This document shows positions 17,657-27,304 of a DNA stretch of 64,000 bases, piece by piece. The stretch's first letter is position 1; every line of letters starts with the position of its first letter. The position numbers and the translations under genes were made by a program. The notes beneath the pieces were generated by a model that saw nothing but the letters and a program-made list of their open reading frames with translations, was not told where the DNA came from and did not search any database. Source of the stretch: Rhizobium sp. 007 (GTDB lineage Bacteria > Pseudomonadota > Alphaproteobacteria > Rhizobiales > Rhizobiaceae); the NCBI RefSeq assembly GCF_015353075.1, contig NZ_CP064188.1:620001-684000 (forward strand), written 5' to 3'.

Positions 17657-18835
17657 CTAGCCCAAGAATTTCTCTGTCAGCCGCGCCCACATGGCGGCAC
17701 CAACCGTGAGGTTTTCGTCTGCAAAGTTGAATTTCGAGCTGTGCAGGATCTCCGACTTCAAACCGTTGCCAAGGCGCAGGAAGCAGCCCGGCTTATGCTC
17801 GAGAAAATGGGAAAAATCCTCGCTTCCCGGGATCAGCGGGCACGTTAAGACCTGGTCCGGGCCGACCAGTTCCTCCGCAATGCCTCGGGCAAATTCGGTT
17901 TCCTTCTCGGAGTTTATGACGACCGGGTGGCCGCGCAGATAGTCGACCTCGGCCCTGGCGCCATAGCCTTCCGCGACGCTCGCCGTCAGTCTACGGATCC
18001 TCCCTTCCAGAATGTCCCTGATCGCCGGTTCGAAGGACCGGACACTCAGCAAAAGCGTAGCGATGTCCGGAATGACATTCGAGGCCTCACCGGCATGGAT
18101 GGAGCCGACGGTAACGACTGCCGTCTGCGTCGGATCGATGCTGCGCGAAACGACCGACTGCAGAGAGACGACGAGATTGCACGCAATGACGACGGGGTCC
18201 ACCGTCAGATGCGGCCTGGAGGCGTGGCCGCCCTTTCCCTTGATGGTGATTTTTACCGTGTCGGCAGCGGCCATCAATGGACCGGAACGCAAAAGCCAGG
18301 TGCCTTCCGGCGCGCCGGGGTGATTGTGCAGCCCGAAAATCGCATCGCACGGAAAGCGTTCGAACAATCCGTCGGCGATCATCGCTTCAGCACCGCTTGC
18401 GGTGCCGGCTTCCTCGGCGGGCTGAAAGATCAGGTTGACCGTTCCGTCAAAACGGCGGGTGCGCGCCAGATATTCCGCAGCCCCAAGCAGCATCGTCGTG
18501 TGGCCGTCGTGACCGCATGCATGCATCTTGCCGGCTGCCCGGCTCGCATAAGGCAGGTACGTTTCTTCCTGGATCGGAAGGGCATCCATGTCGGCGCGGA
18601 TCGCAATACTGCGCGGGCTGCTGCCCACCTTGAGACGAGCGACGACACCGTGGCCGCCGACATTGCGGAAAACCTCGTAGCCCCAGGATTCCAGTTTTTC
18701 GGCGACGAAGCGTGCCGTCTCGACCTCTTCGAACGACAGTTCCGGATTGGCGTGAAGATGCCGGCGGGTCGCCACAAGCTCTTCCTTGAGCGGCTCGAAG
18801 TCGGAGATGCGGGCAAAAGCGTTGTCGCGTGTCAT
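17657..18835 (-). CDS. M20D-family amidohydrolase (hippurate/IAA-amino-acid hydrolase type)
   Basis: 392 residues, normal for M20D. Metal-ligand motifs: MHACGHDGHTTMLLG (Cys107, His109), FQPAEEAGTASGAEAMI and GLHNHPGAPEG. This subfamily hydrolyses N-acylated amino acids such as hippurate, N-acetyl-amino acids or indole-acetyl amino acids in the cytoplasm. It lies 86 bases downstream of an amino-acid-type ABC ATPase gene on the same strand and is probably the last gene of that operon. The likely job is therefore splitting an imported conjugate into acid and amino acid. The exact substrate cannot be told from sequence. Confidence 0.9.
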   Translation of the reverse strand: MTRDNAFARISDFEPLKEELVATRRHLHANPELSFEEVETARFVAEKLESWGYEVFRNVGGHGVVARLKVGSSPRSIAIRADMDALPIQEETYLPYASRAAGKMHACGHDGHTTMLLGAAEYLARTRRFDGTVNLIFQPAEEAGTASGAEAMIADGLFERFPCDAIFGLHNHPGAPEGTWLLRSGPLMAAADTVKITIKGKGGHASRPHLTVDPVVIACNLVVSLQSVVSRSIDPTQTAVVTVGSIHAGEASNVIPDIATLLLSVRSFEPAIRDILEGRIRRLTASVAEGYGARAEVDYLRGHPVVINSEKETEFARGIAEELVGPDQVLTCPLIPGSEDFSHFLEHKPGCFLRLGNGLKSEILHSSKFNFADENLTVGAAMWARLTEKFLG

Positions 18836-18921
18836 CAGTCAGTTCCGATAGCTAGAATGAACGGGATGGTCGCGCCGCGGTTGGCGGCACGGGCAGAATG
18901 CGGAGCGTACAGATTGCCCGG

Positions 18922-19701
18922 CTAGATGAAGCGCGGGAGAAAGCTTCTCGTGCGTTGATGCTGCGGATTGCCGAGGACATCTTCGGGCTTGCCGTGTTCG
19001 ACGACTTTGCCGCCATCCATGAAGATGACCCGGTCGGCCGCTTCGCGCGCAAAACCAATCTCGTGAGTGACGACGATCATGGTCAATCCCTGGCTTGCCA
19101 GGTCCCGCATGGTGGAAAGGACCTCACCGACGAGTTCGGGATCGAGTGCGGAGGTCGGCTCGTCGAACAGCATCAGCTTCGGCTTGATCGCCAGAGCCCG
19201 TGCGATCGCCACGCGCTGCTGCTGGCCGCCGGAAAGCTGGCGCGGATAACTGCCGGCTTTTTCCGAGAGGCCGACGCGCTCCAGAAGCATCAGCGCATTT
19301 TCCGTTGCGGCCTTGCGGCTTTCGCCATGGATGCCAACCGGCGCCTCGATGATGTTTTCGAGCGCGGTCATGTGCGGATAGAGGTTGAACTGCTGGAAGA
19401 CCATGCCGATCTTGCGCCGCTGTGCGGCGATTGCATTGTTGGAGAGCTTCTCAAGCCGGCCCTTTCGCAATCGATAACCGATCTGCTCTCCATCGACCAT
19501 GATCGAGCCCTGATTGATGGACTCCAGATGGTTGATGCAGCGCAGGAAGGTCGATTTGCCCGAGCCGGAAGGCCCGAGGATAACCACGACCTCGCCAGGG
19601 GCGACGTCAAGATCGATCCCTTTCAAGACTTCAAGCTGGTCGAAGGATTTGTGAACATTGCGTGCACGGACGAGCGGTTCGACAGTTGCAAGGGCATTCA
19701 A
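18922..19701 (-). CDS. ABC transporter ATPase, polar amino acid type
   Basis: 259 residues of the GlnQ/HisP family. Walker [10 protein letters not shown], signature [15 protein letters not shown], Walker [15 protein letters not shown] and the switch VTHE are all present. The start overlaps the permease stop as ATGA, so the two are translationally coupled. With the single permease and the periplasmic binding protein it should form a homodimeric importer for an amino acid or amino-acid conjugate. Confidence 0.93.
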   Translation of the reverse strand: MNALATVEPLVRARNVHKSFDQLEVLKGIDLDVAPGEVVVILGPSGSGKSTFLRCINHLESINQGSIMVDGEQIGYRLRKGRLEKLSNNAIAAQRRKIGMVFQQFNLYPHMTALENIIEAPVGIHGESRKAATENALMLLERVGLSEKAGSYPRQLSGGQQQRVAIARALAIKPKLMLFDEPTSALDPELVGEVLSTMRDLASQGLTMIVVTHEIGFAREAADRVIFMDGGKVVEHGKPEDVLGNPQHQRTRSFLPRFI

Positions 19702-20666
19702 TGGCTCGCCTCCTGTGCGATGACGGGTGAGGGGGTATCGGGTACGATCGGCGTGCCCGCCTGTCCGGCAGGCTTCGCCGCGCTGCCGGAGCGTCTGTCG
19801 CCTCTGCTGTAGTAGCGCTCGATATAGCCCTGGCCGATGTTGAGGATCGAGGTGATCAGCAGGTACCAGACCACGGCGACGAGCAGCATCGGAATGATCT
19901 CGAACGTGCGGTTATAGATCGACTGGACCGAATAAAGCAGGTCCGCCATGGCGATCACGCTGACGAGAGAGGTCGCCTTGATCATGCTGATGAGCTGGTT
20001 GCCGGTTGGCGGAACGATGGAGCGCATCGCCTGCGGGATGATGATCCTGCGCAGTGCGCGTGCCCGCGTCATGCCAAAGGCTTCCGCCGTTTCCGCCTGG
20101 CCCCTGTCGACCGAGAGAAGGCCGCCGCGGATGATCTCGGCCATGTAGGCCGCCTCGTTGAGCGCCAGGCCGACGATTGCCGCCGTCATCGGCGTGATGA
20201 CGGAATTGGTGTCCCAACTGGCCAATGTCGGTCCGAAAGGCACGGTGATCGAAATCGACGGAAAGAGCGTCGACAGGTTGTACCAGAAAATAAGCTGCAC
20301 CAGGAGCGGCGTGCCGCGGAAGAACCAGATGAAGAGGCCGGCAAGGGAATGGGCGAGCCGGTCCGTCGACAACCGCGCGATCGCAAGCAGCAGGCCGAGC
20401 GCTATGCCGATCAGCATGGCAACAACGGTCAGTCCGAGGGACACGTAGAGACCGCTGATGACCGTCGGGTCAAAGAAATATTGTGCGACGACCGGCCAGC
20501 CGAAATTCTCGTTGTTTGCAACGATCCAGCCAAAATCGGCCGCAATGCCCAGTGTCAGCGTCCAAAGGACCAGGCGATCGATGGGAAACGGCTTGTGCGC
20601 GTTGACGACGTCACGGGGATCCGCACCGCCCGAAGGCGATGCGCTTTTGTCGTTGTTGGAGCTCAT
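19698..20666 (-). CDS. ABC transporter permease, polar amino acid type
   Basis: 322 residues from the ATG at 20666, which overlaps the stop of the binding-protein gene as ATGA; a longer frame to 20729 lies inside that gene. After a 40-residue polar N-terminus come about five membrane helices (VLWTLTLGIAADFGWIV; TVISGLYVSLGLTVVAMLIGIALGL, in part). The EAA loop reads AYMAEIIRGGLLSVDRGQAE ... ALRRIIIPQA, the standard ATPase contact of HisM/GlnP permeases. Only one permease is encoded, so the channel is presumably a homodimer. The C-terminal tail is Gly/Ala-rich and polar. Confidence 0.92.
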   Translation of the reverse strand: MSSNNDKSASPSGGADPRDVVNAHKPFPIDRLVLWTLTLGIAADFGWIVANNENFGWPVVAQYFFDPTVISGLYVSLGLTVVAMLIGIALGLLLAIARLSTDRLAHSLAGLFIWFFRGTPLLVQLIFWYNLSTLFPSISITVPFGPTLASWDTNSVITPMTAAIVGLALNEAAYMAEIIRGGLLSVDRGQAETAEAFGMTRARALRRIIIPQAMRSIVPPTGNQLISMIKATSLVSVIAMADLLYSVQSIYNRTFEIIPMLLVAVVWYLLITSILNIGQGYIERYYSRGDRRSGSAAKPAGQAGTPIVPDTPSPVIAQEASH

Positions 20667-21553
20667 TTTGGCAATGTCCCGCCGAGATTGATGCCCGGCT
20701 CTTTGATCATGTTGTTCTCGAGACCCCATTTCTTCATGATTGCCGCATAGGTGCCGTTGTCCATCAGAACTTTCATGCCGTCGTGCAGCACGGGTCCAAG
20801 CGGCGATCCCTTCGGCACGACTGCGCCCTGATAGAGATTTTCAAAGCCGTTTTTCTGGCCGACGCCGGTCAGCTCGAGCTGGCCATTGGACTGCGACACG
20901 AAATAGGTGAGGGGAGCCTGGGAGGAGAAGAATGCATCCGAGCGCTTGGACCTGACGGCAAGGATCGAGCTCGGCTGGTCGGTGAAGGATTGAACCTCGA
21001 TTGCCTCCTTGCCGTCGGTCTTGCACTTTTCGGCCTGGACCTTGATGACCTTCTCCGCTGATCCGCCGGCCATGACGGCAATGCGCTGTCCGCAGGCAGT
21101 CTCCAGCGAGGTTATCCCGTTCGGATTGCCCTTGTGCACGGCAAAGACGACGAATTCCTGCACCCAGTCGACGAAATCGTTGGCCTCTTCGCGGCTCTTG
21201 AAGTCGCCGACAGGGCCGAAGGCGAATTGATAGCGGCCGGAATTGACGCCGGCGAGAAGTGCCGGCAGGCCACCGACGGTTGCGTGCTCGATCGTAACGC
21301 CGAGCACCTGGCCGAGCGCGTCCGTGAGGTCGGCGCTCGCTCCTTCCATCTTCGTTCCGGTGACAATCTCGTAGGGCGGAAAGGAGCCGTTGTTGACCGA
21401 GATCATCTTGCCGGCGGTCTTGATCTCCTCGGGAAGCTTTGCCCGCAGTTCCTCGTTGACGGTGAGCTTCGGAAGCGTTGCATCCTCGGCCATGGCCATT
21501 CCAGTGAGCAGGGCGCTCGCAAGAGCGAAGGAGGTGATGGATTTCAATGGCAT
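20663..21553 (-). CDS. Periplasmic amino-acid binding protein (ABC transporter)
   Basis: 296 residues with signal peptide PLKSITSFALASALLTGMAMA. The mature protein is a family 3 solute-binding protein: MISVNNGSFPPYEIVTGTKMEG, the region GASADLTDALGQVLG, and AVMAGGSAEKVIKVQAEKC. The family binds polar amino acids, opines or related compounds. It is the first transporter gene, coupled by ATGA to the permease gene, and lies 36 bases after the end of the upstream binding-protein-like gene. The ligand is not predictable, though the neighbouring M20 amidohydrolase suggests an N-acyl amino acid. Confidence 0.92.
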   Translation of the reverse strand: MPLKSITSFALASALLTGMAMAEDATLPKLTVNEELRAKLPEEIKTAGKMISVNNGSFPPYEIVTGTKMEGASADLTDALGQVLGVTIEHATVGGLPALLAGVNSGRYQFAFGPVGDFKSREEANDFVDWVQEFVVFAVHKGNPNGITSLETACGQRIAVMAGGSAEKVIKVQAEKCKTDGKEAIEVQSFTDQPSSILAVRSKRSDAFFSSQAPLTYFVSQSNGQLELTGVGQKNGFENLYQGAVVPKGSPLGPVLHDGMKVLMDNGTYAAIMKKWGLENNMIKEPGINLGGTLPK

Positions 21554-21589
21554 TTCTTATTCCCCTTTTTGGTTTGTATGGATGAAGGT

Positions 21590-22579
21590 TCAGGATTCGG
21601 CTGCGGCAAGCTGCGGGCGATCTGAAGACGTCTGTAGCGGAAAAAGCTCTGCCGGCGTGAGCGCTCGCGGCAGGATGCCCTGCGCGTGCAGTTCGCGCGC
21701 GAAATCGGCAATCATCGCACGGTTGGCATCAAGGCCGCTTTCGTCCCAGTCCGGTGGCAGATCTGCCGAGACCCTCAAGAGCTCATCGAGCATCCACGGC
21801 GTGGTGTCGGCATATTTGCGGCGCTTCGTCGTCCAGACGCGCTTGGATTCATCGATCAAGGTGCTGAGTTCTTCGAGGAGCCATGGATGTTCCGCCGCCA
21901 CCGTCGCCTTGACGCCGATGAGATGCATGCCCGGCACGTAGCCGACGTCGTCGAAATATTGGCGTTCGGCACCGCGAAAATCTGCAAGCACCTGGCGGAA
22001 CGGCGAATCTTTATCGAAAAAGCCCTCGGGCATGAAGGGTGTGAAAACCGCATCCAGCCCGCCCTCTTTCAGGAGTTCGACCATCGGCCGCTCGCCGGGC
22101 GCTGCCTCGATGCGTCCCGGGCGGCCAAAGCCGTCGAGACGATCGGTGACAGGGTGGGCTTCCGTCAACCGGCCGGCAAACCACATCGCATCCTCGACGC
22201 CGACACCTTCGCGGCGCAAAGCTGCGCGCGTCCAGGTGTTTCCGGAATCGCGCCATCCGGTCACACCGATCCGCTTTCCGGCAAGCTGACGCAGTTGCGT
22301 GATCGGGCTCTCCTTCGTCGTGATGATGCAGCGATGGCGAAAGCCTCGCATGATGAAGTTCGGGATGCCGATCACAGTCTCGTCGCCGTCGGCGCGAAGC
22401 TGGGCGTAGCGGCTGAAGGACATTTCCGCTGCGTCGTGACCGTCGTCCTTTCCAATATGGGAGATGAGCGTGCCAACCCTTTCCACCTTCACGTCGAGGC
22501 GGGGTGACGAGACCTCTCCCAACACCAGCGGGGTCATGTAGTCCCAGTCGCGCAGGGCCAGCCGTATCGTTACAGTCAT
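21590..22579 (-). CDS. Cytoplasmic binding-protein-fold protein (DHP decarboxylase/NMT1-like)
   Basis: 329 residues from the ATG at 22579; there is no signal peptide (MTVTIRLALRDWDYMTPLVLGEV). The fold signals are those of periplasmic binding proteins of the nitrate/sulfonate/NMT1 kind, and the N-terminus resembles 4,5-dihydroxyphthalate decarboxylase-like proteins, which use this fold as an enzyme in the cytoplasm. Examples are SPITQLRQLAGKRIGVTGWRDSG and VEDAMWFAGRLTEAHPV. It is the first gene of the operon, divergent from mocR-like regulator, with 36 bases to the transporter binding protein. It could be an enzyme acting on the imported compound. Calling it a transporter subunit is less likely without an export signal. 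Confidence 0.65.
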   Translation of the reverse strand: MTVTIRLALRDWDYMTPLVLGEVSSPRLDVKVERVGTLISHIGKDDGHDAAEMSFSRYAQLRADGDETVIGIPNFIMRGFRHRCIITTKESPITQLRQLAGKRIGVTGWRDSGNTWTRAALRREGVGVEDAMWFAGRLTEAHPVTDRLDGFGRPGRIEAAPGERPMVELLKEGGLDAVFTPFMPEGFFDKDSPFRQVLADFRGAERQYFDDVGYVPGMHLIGVKATVAAEHPWLLEELSTLIDESKRVWTTKRRKYADTTPWMLDELLRVSADLPPDWDESGLDANRAMIADFARELHAQGILPRALTPAELFPLQTSSDRPQLAAAES

Positions 22580-22619
22580 GCATTTCGCTCGCAAAGAATG
22601 GTCATTTCTGCTTGTAAAT

Positions 22620-22667
22620 AAATGTTCAATTTGCCTCGATCAAATGTTATTACGTTATTGAACATTT
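22620..22667. promoter_or_regulatory. Candidate operator of the MocR-type regulator
   Basis: In the 104-base divergent gap, AAATGTTCAAT (22620-22630) is mirrored exactly by ATTGAACATTT (22657-22667). A partial direct copy, AAATGTTAT, sits at 22642-22650, 22 bases from the first. Regulators of the MocR/GabR/PdxR group bind direct and inverted repeats in just such divergent promoters. It probably controls both the regulator gene and the M20/ABC operon. Confidence 0.65.
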
Positions 22668-22683
22668 AATCTTGGTGCAAAAT

Positions 22684-24012
22684 ATGAACGAAACACGAAA
22701 TGCCGATTGGTTTGCCGAAAAGTTAAGCGACAAGTCCATTCGCGGAATTGCGTTGGAAACCAGCGCCTTGATCAGGGCAGGCGCGCTTCCCGTCGGAACC
22801 AAGCTGCCTGCGATCCGCGACCTTGCCTTCGCGCTTGGCGTCAGCCCCGCGACGATCTCTGAGGCCTGGAGCGAGCTGCGCCGCCAGAAGATCATCAGCG
22901 GGCGCGGCCGCAACGGCACCTGGATCAGCGGCGACCGGTTCGTTGCCAAGCCCGAGAGGCTTGCAAGTTCCGGCAACTACGGCGAGGGCGTACTCGACCT
23001 CACGGCGGCGGTCCCGGATGTAAGCCTGCTGCCGCCCCTGGCAGACGCCCTGACGTACGGCGCCTCGGCGGAAAATCTCAATAGCTACGAACGCAGCCGT
23101 ATCCTGCCGGAGCTCGAAGCGGCCGTGCGGCGCGACTGGCCCTACGAGCCGGAGGCCTTTCTTGCAACAAACGGCGGATACAACGCCGTCTATACGCTGT
23201 TGCATGCGTTAGTGATGCCGGGCGCTTCGGTCGCAATCGAAAATCCGACGGCCATGCGCCTTCTCGATATCCTCGAGGATCTGGGCGTGCGCATCCTGCC
23301 CGTTCAGTGCGATAAGGACGGCCCCCTGCCGTCGTCGCTCGAAGCGGCCATGAAATATCGCCCCGTTGCATTTCTGTTTCAGCCGCGGCTTCACTCGGTG
23401 ACCGGCCAAAGCGTCAGCAAGGCCCGCCTGGAAGCTCTGGGAAACGTTCTGGCGGGGAGCGACACGCTGATCATCGAAGACGATGGCGTGGCCGACATTT
23501 CCGGCGCACCCAAGCACTCCTTGGGAGGGCACTATCCGGACCGCGTCATACACATCCTGTCTTATTCGAAGACGCTGGGTCCGGACCTGCGTCTTGCCGT
23601 GCTGTCGAGTTCCCGGGCGATCGTGGAGCAGATTCAATCCTATCGGAGCTTCAGCGCCGGCTGGACCAGCCGGATTCTGCAAGCGGCGGCAGCGTGGCTG
23701 CTCCGCGATCCTAGAACCGACGAAATCCTTACCCGCGCGCGCAAAATCTATCAGCAGCGCCACGATGAGCTGACGAATGCGCTGCGCGAGCGCGGCGTAG
23801 AGGTGGATGGTGGAACAGGCCTCTGCGCCTGGGTTCCGGTCTCGTCGGAGCCTTTTGCGATGGTCACCTTGGCGGCGCGAGGGATCGCAGTTCACCCCGG
23901 CGCAAAGTTCTCGATCCTGCCCAGCAATCAAATCAGGGTGGCAACGGGCAATCTTTCGGATCGTAGCAGCGAGGTCGCCGACGGCATCGCGCTGGCCTGC
24001 ACGACCGGCTGA
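22684..24012 (+). CDS. MocR-type regulator (GntR helix-turn-helix plus aminotransferase fold)
   Basis: 442 residues from the ATG at 22684; a TTG twelve bases upstream is less likely. Residues 20-80 are a GntR winged helix (LPAIRDLAFALGVSPATISEAW). Residues 110-440 have the fold type I aminotransferase layout (FLATNGGYNAVYTLLHALV; LIIEDDGVADIS) with the PLP-binding lysine in SYSKTLGPDLRLAV. MocR proteins sense amino compounds or PLP through this domain. It is divergent from the M20/ABC operon and, with repeats in the shared promoter, is its likely regulator. Confidence 0.92.
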   Translation: MNETRNADWFAEKLSDKSIRGIALETSALIRAGALPVGTKLPAIRDLAFALGVSPATISEAWSELRRQKIISGRGRNGTWISGDRFVAKPERLASSGNYGEGVLDLTAAVPDVSLLPPLADALTYGASAENLNSYERSRILPELEAAVRRDWPYEPEAFLATNGGYNAVYTLLHALVMPGASVAIENPTAMRLLDILEDLGVRILPVQCDKDGPLPSSLEAAMKYRPVAFLFQPRLHSVTGQSVSKARLEALGNVLAGSDTLIIEDDGVADISGAPKHSLGGHYPDRVIHILSYSKTLGPDLRLAVLSSSRAIVEQIQSYRSFSAGWTSRILQAAAAWLLRDPRTDEILTRARKIYQQRHDELTNALRERGVEVDGGTGLCAWVPVSSEPFAMVTLAARGIAVHPGAKFSILPSNQIRVATGNLSDRSSEVADGIALACTTG

Positions 24013-24519
24013 TCCTGGAATTGAATAAGTGTCCGAGATCGGAGACTCCAACCATTCGTGCACGAGGTGCTGCCACGCCGAGACTTATGCCGGCACTGGC
24101 TCCGATGACGACAATTCTTCTTACCCAAAAGCGCCGACCTTGCCGGCGTAAGCCGCTTCCAGGTCGGCGACGATTATCTTGGACATCTTGTTCAAACACG
24201 CGCTCAAATCCTCGTCCCAGTACTTCGTGGTCTATCCGCCCCGCGCGATTTCTTCAGCGAAAGGTTAAAGCATTTCGTGATTGGCTCTTTGTCGAAATGG
24301 GCCGTTCTGGACATGCGGCGCGCTCCCACCAGACGTGATTTTCTGGAAATGCCCTGCCAGCCCGGAGTGATCCGGTCTTCCCGGGCCTAGCAGGTGTCAC
24401 CAATCAGGCTGCGAGATGCTGGTCGAAGAACACCTTCAGCTTATCGAACGGGAGGTTGTTGAGAGCAATGCCTCCAAGCCACTACCGTCGGACCAAGCGG
24501 CCAACGCTTGCTTGACACG
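24013..24519. other. Gene-poor stretch with gene remnants
   Basis: About 500 bases without an intact gene. A LysR relic lies at 24138-24302 (own entry). On the minus strand near 24407-24475 a short frame reads GIALNNLPFDKLKVFFDQHLAA and stops, looking like the C-terminal end of a lost gene of unknown family. Both ends of the region show no promoter or terminator that stands out. Confidence 0.5.
24138..24302 (+). pseudogene. Remnant of a GcvA-type LysR regulator (C-terminus)
   Basis: Plus-strand pieces in three frames line up with the end of GcvA-like LysR proteins: LAGVSRFQVGDDYLGHLV, then LFKHALKSSSQYFVVYPPRA, then KVKAFRDWLFVEM. Such a 'YYLVYPP...VRAFRDWL' ending is typical of the family. 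At least two frameshifts separate the pieces and the N-terminal helix-turn-helix is absent. Confidence 0.5.
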
Positions 24520-24735
24520 TCATCGCTGAAGCCGGTTCCTTCGCTCCATCAGAAGCTCGTGCTCAACCAGTCGCTTACCTGCGGCACTGAGACTTGTTCC
24601 GCCGACCGTTCTTTCAATAACGCCAAGCTCGACGAACCTCTGATCAATTTCGTCCGCCAACGCAGCGTTCTCATGCCGGTAGAGCTGCAAAAGGCTGCTC
24701 CATTCCTCGTAAGTGAAGTCTCGCCGAGCGCTCAT
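24520..24735 (-). CDS. Small hypothetical protein (71 aa)
   Basis: A 71-residue acidic/helical protein (MSARRDFTYEEWSSLLQLYR, ending LLMERRNRLQR). The ATG follows AGAAAGG at a good distance for a ribosome site. There is no signal peptide or membrane segment, and no family was recognised. The charged heptad-like pattern suggests a small helical protein. It lies 102 bases past the end of the AraC regulator on the same strand. Confidence 0.5.
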   Translation of the reverse strand: MSARRDFTYEEWSSLLQLYRHENAALADEIDQRFVELGVIERTVGGTSLSAAGKRLVEHELLMERRNRLQR

Positions 24736-24837
24736 GATTGGTGCCTTTCTGTCGAACGGATGGACGATAGCATGATTTTGTTGTTTGAAGGCACCACACG
24801 ACCGTTTTGCGCGATCCAGCCTCTTTTCTTCAAGGGG

Positions 24838-25785
24838 TTAGCCACGCCAAGCTGCGGGAGGAACGCCATATTCCCGTCGGAATGCCCGATTGAACGAGGC
24901 CTCGGACTCGTAGCCCACCGCATAGGCAATGCGCGCGACGGCATCGGATGTTTCCTTAAGCAGTACAGAGGCCTGTACCAGCCTCTGCTGGGCAAGGTAG
25001 CGCATGGGCGGTTCGCCGATGATGCGGGTGAAGCGCTCTGCAAATGCAGAGCGGGACAGGCCGATCTCCCGGGCAAGATCTTCTGTGGTCCAGTGTCGGG
25101 TCATCTGACCATGCAGGAGGCCCAATGCATGTCCGATGATGGGATCGTGTATTCCCGCTGCCCAGGCGTTGCGGCCGGGAGGCTGCGAGGCAAAGTACCG
25201 GCGCACTGCCTCCATGAACAGAAGTTCGGCAAGTTTGGCGAGGATCGCTGTTGAATTGACATGACCCGCGGCAAGTTCCTGCGCGGCGAACCGGAAGGAG
25301 CTTTCTATCCAGTTTCCGGATGCGCCATCGGCGACGTTGAGCTTGAGGACACTCGGTAGCATTGCAGTGACAGTGTTGTGCGGCATGTCATTGCCCAGGA
25401 ATCCGCAGTAGATGTGCGTCCGCTCTCCCCCACCTCCGTGAACGATGCGCGCCAGCCCGCCATCCGGGCTCGGCTGGATCAGGCGTTCGGCAGAGATGGG
25501 GCGGATCGTCAGGGAACTGCCGATCACATGGTCATCATTGCGCGGCAGGACGACGATCTCGCCGCCCTCGACCGGGATCGGTTTCTGCCCGCTGACCTTG
25601 AGCAGTAGGTGCCCGGCGGTCACGTAATGATAGGCAATGATCTGGCGAGGCTCGGGTGTGAACGGGGCACAATCCTCAGGCCCCACCTTCGCTGTTACGC
25701 ACCATGGCGCGGTAAAATCGGCATCGAGAAAGATGCCGCCCGTGAGCCGCATGGTGCGGAACATGTCCAGGATAAAATCCATCAC
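24838..25785 (-). CDS. AraC-family regulator with cupin domain
   Basis: 315 residues. The N-terminal 180 residues are the cupin-like AraC ligand domain (HYVTAGHLLLKVSGQKPIPVEGGEIVVLPRNDDHVIGS, in part). Residues 215-315 carry two helix-turn-helix motifs (WTTEDLAREIGLSRSAFAER; ARIAYAVGYESEASFNRAFR). The layout matches the AraC proteins with a 'cupin_6' sensor, which often control oxidoreductase or efflux genes next door. It is divergent from the TPR gene at 25964. The target may be that gene and the DsrE gene behind it, but this is only positional. Confidence 0.9.
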   Translation of the reverse strand: MMDFILDMFRTMRLTGGIFLDADFTAPWCVTAKVGPEDCAPFTPEPRQIIAYHYVTAGHLLLKVSGQKPIPVEGGEIVVLPRNDDHVIGSSLTIRPISAERLIQPSPDGGLARIVHGGGGERTHIYCGFLGNDMPHNTVTAMLPSVLKLNVADGASGNWIESSFRFAAQELAAGHVNSTAILAKLAELLFMEAVRRYFASQPPGRNAWAAGIHDPIIGHALGLLHGQMTRHWTTEDLAREIGLSRSAFAERFTRIIGEPPMRYLAQQRLVQASVLLKETSDAVARIAYAVGYESEASFNRAFRREYGVPPAAWRG

Positions 25786-25963
25786 TCACACCCGATGCAG
25801 ATTCGGCGGATCGGCAAAGCGGACCGGCGCCTCGCTCATATAACCTGCCTTTCGGCGAGGCTAATGTAACACCCGGGCCACAAAGTCGAAAGCAACGCCG
25901 CTGGCCAGGACCATCTGCCGGAACAGACATCTTGCGGTGTGCCACAACGAGGAGAGATCCAAC

Positions 25964-27304
25964 ATGACTACGGATAAGCAGGGCAATTCGCTCTCAGGCG
26001 CAACCGTTGAGGCCGCGGAATTCTTTGACGAGGCTGTCGAGGCGTTTAACATCTATCGCGGCGATCCCGTCGCATTGCTGGACAATGCCATCAAGGCCGC
26101 CCCCGACTTCGCAATGGCACATATTCTGAAGGCTCACCTGTTTGGCCTGGCGACGGAGCCGGACGCCACCAGTGAGGCGAAGGCCATCCTCTGCAAGGCC
26201 AAGACGCTCCGCCTCTCCGACCGGGAGGTCTCCCACGTCGCCGCGCTGGACTTGGTGACCGAGGGGCACTGGACCGCCGCCGCGACCGCGCTCGACCGCC
26301 ACAACGCACGCTATCCGCACGACCTTGTGGCGCTCCAGTCCGGCCATCTTATGGATTTCTTCCGCGCGAGCGCGCGGGGTCTGCGCGACCGTATCGCACG
26401 AGTCTTGCCGAAATGGTCGCCCGACATGCCGGGCTGCTCGATCCTGCTCGGCATGCATGCCTTCGGGCTTGAGGAGGCGGGTGACTACGCCCGGGCCGAG
26501 GAGATGGGCCGGCGCGCCGTGGACCTGCAACCGCTCGACTGCTGGGCCCACCATGCGGTCGCCCACGTGATGGAGATGCAGGGGCGCGCCGAGGACGGCA
26601 TCGGCTGGATGATCGCGCGCGAACCGCACTGGTCCGGCGATGACAATTTCTTCAAGGTTCACAATTGGTGGCACCGCTCGCTCTATCACCTGGATCTCGG
26701 GCAGGTCGACGAGGTGTTCGCGCTCTACGATGGGCCGATCCGGGAGAGCCGCAGCACCCTGGCGATCGACATGGTCGATGCCTCGGCGCTCCTCTGGCGC
26801 CTGCATCTCTCAGGCCATGACGTGGGCGAGCGCTGGCGGGAACTGGCGACCACCTGGGAAAACCATGCCGACGGCCGCACTTATCCATTCAACGATTGGC
26901 ACGCCGTGATGGCCTATCTCGGAACAGGCCGGGAAAGCGACGTTGAGCGCATCGTGCGGGCTTATCGGGAGAACCGCGCGGACGGGTCTGACGCCGCCGA
27001 ATGGGGGCGGCGCACGGCCGTGCCTCTGATCGAAGGCTTCGTGGCGTTCTGGCGCGGGGATTACCAGGCCGCGGCCGACCACCTCTATGGCGCCCGCTAC
27101 ATCGCCAACAGCTTCGGCGGCAGCCACGCGCAACGTGACATCATCGACTGGACGTTGACCGAGGCGGCCATCCGCGGCGGGCTCACCGGTCTGGCGGAAG
27201 CCCTTGCCAATGAGCGCCTAGCACTGAAGCCCCACAGCCCAGTCAATCGGACTTTCCTGGCCCGAGCCGGAGTAAGCGCAACGCCGGGTCTGAAGGCCGC
27301 CTGA
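25964..27304 (+). CDS. TPR-repeat protein, TTC38-like
   Basis: 446 residues from the ATG at 25964, which has a GAGGAGAG ribosome site; the in-frame ATG at 25937 has none. The protein is made of helical tetratricopeptide-like repeats. Recognisable parts are [40 protein letters not shown] and [19 protein letters not shown], with HxxxH-like WAHHAVAH and the aromatic [14 protein letters not shown]. This pattern fits the TTC38 group found in bacteria and animals, of unknown biochemical role. It lacks a signal peptide. It is divergent from the AraC regulator, and a DsrE gene follows in the same direction after 89 bases. Confidence 0.8.
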   Translation: MTTDKQGNSLSGATVEAAEFFDEAVEAFNIYRGDPVALLDNAIKAAPDFAMAHILKAHLFGLATEPDATSEAKAILCKAKTLRLSDREVSHVAALDLVTEGHWTAAATALDRHNARYPHDLVALQSGHLMDFFRASARGLRDRIARVLPKWSPDMPGCSILLGMHAFGLEEAGDYARAEEMGRRAVDLQPLDCWAHHAVAHVMEMQGRAEDGIGWMIAREPHWSGDDNFFKVHNWWHRSLYHLDLGQVDEVFALYDGPIRESRSTLAIDMVDASALLWRLHLSGHDVGERWRELATTWENHADGRTYPFNDWHAVMAYLGTGRESDVERIVRAYRENRADGSDAAEWGRRTAVPLIEGFVAFWRGDYQAAADHLYGARYIANSFGGSHAQRDIIDWTLTEAAIRGGLTGLAEALANERLALKPHSPVNRTFLARAGVSATPGLKAA

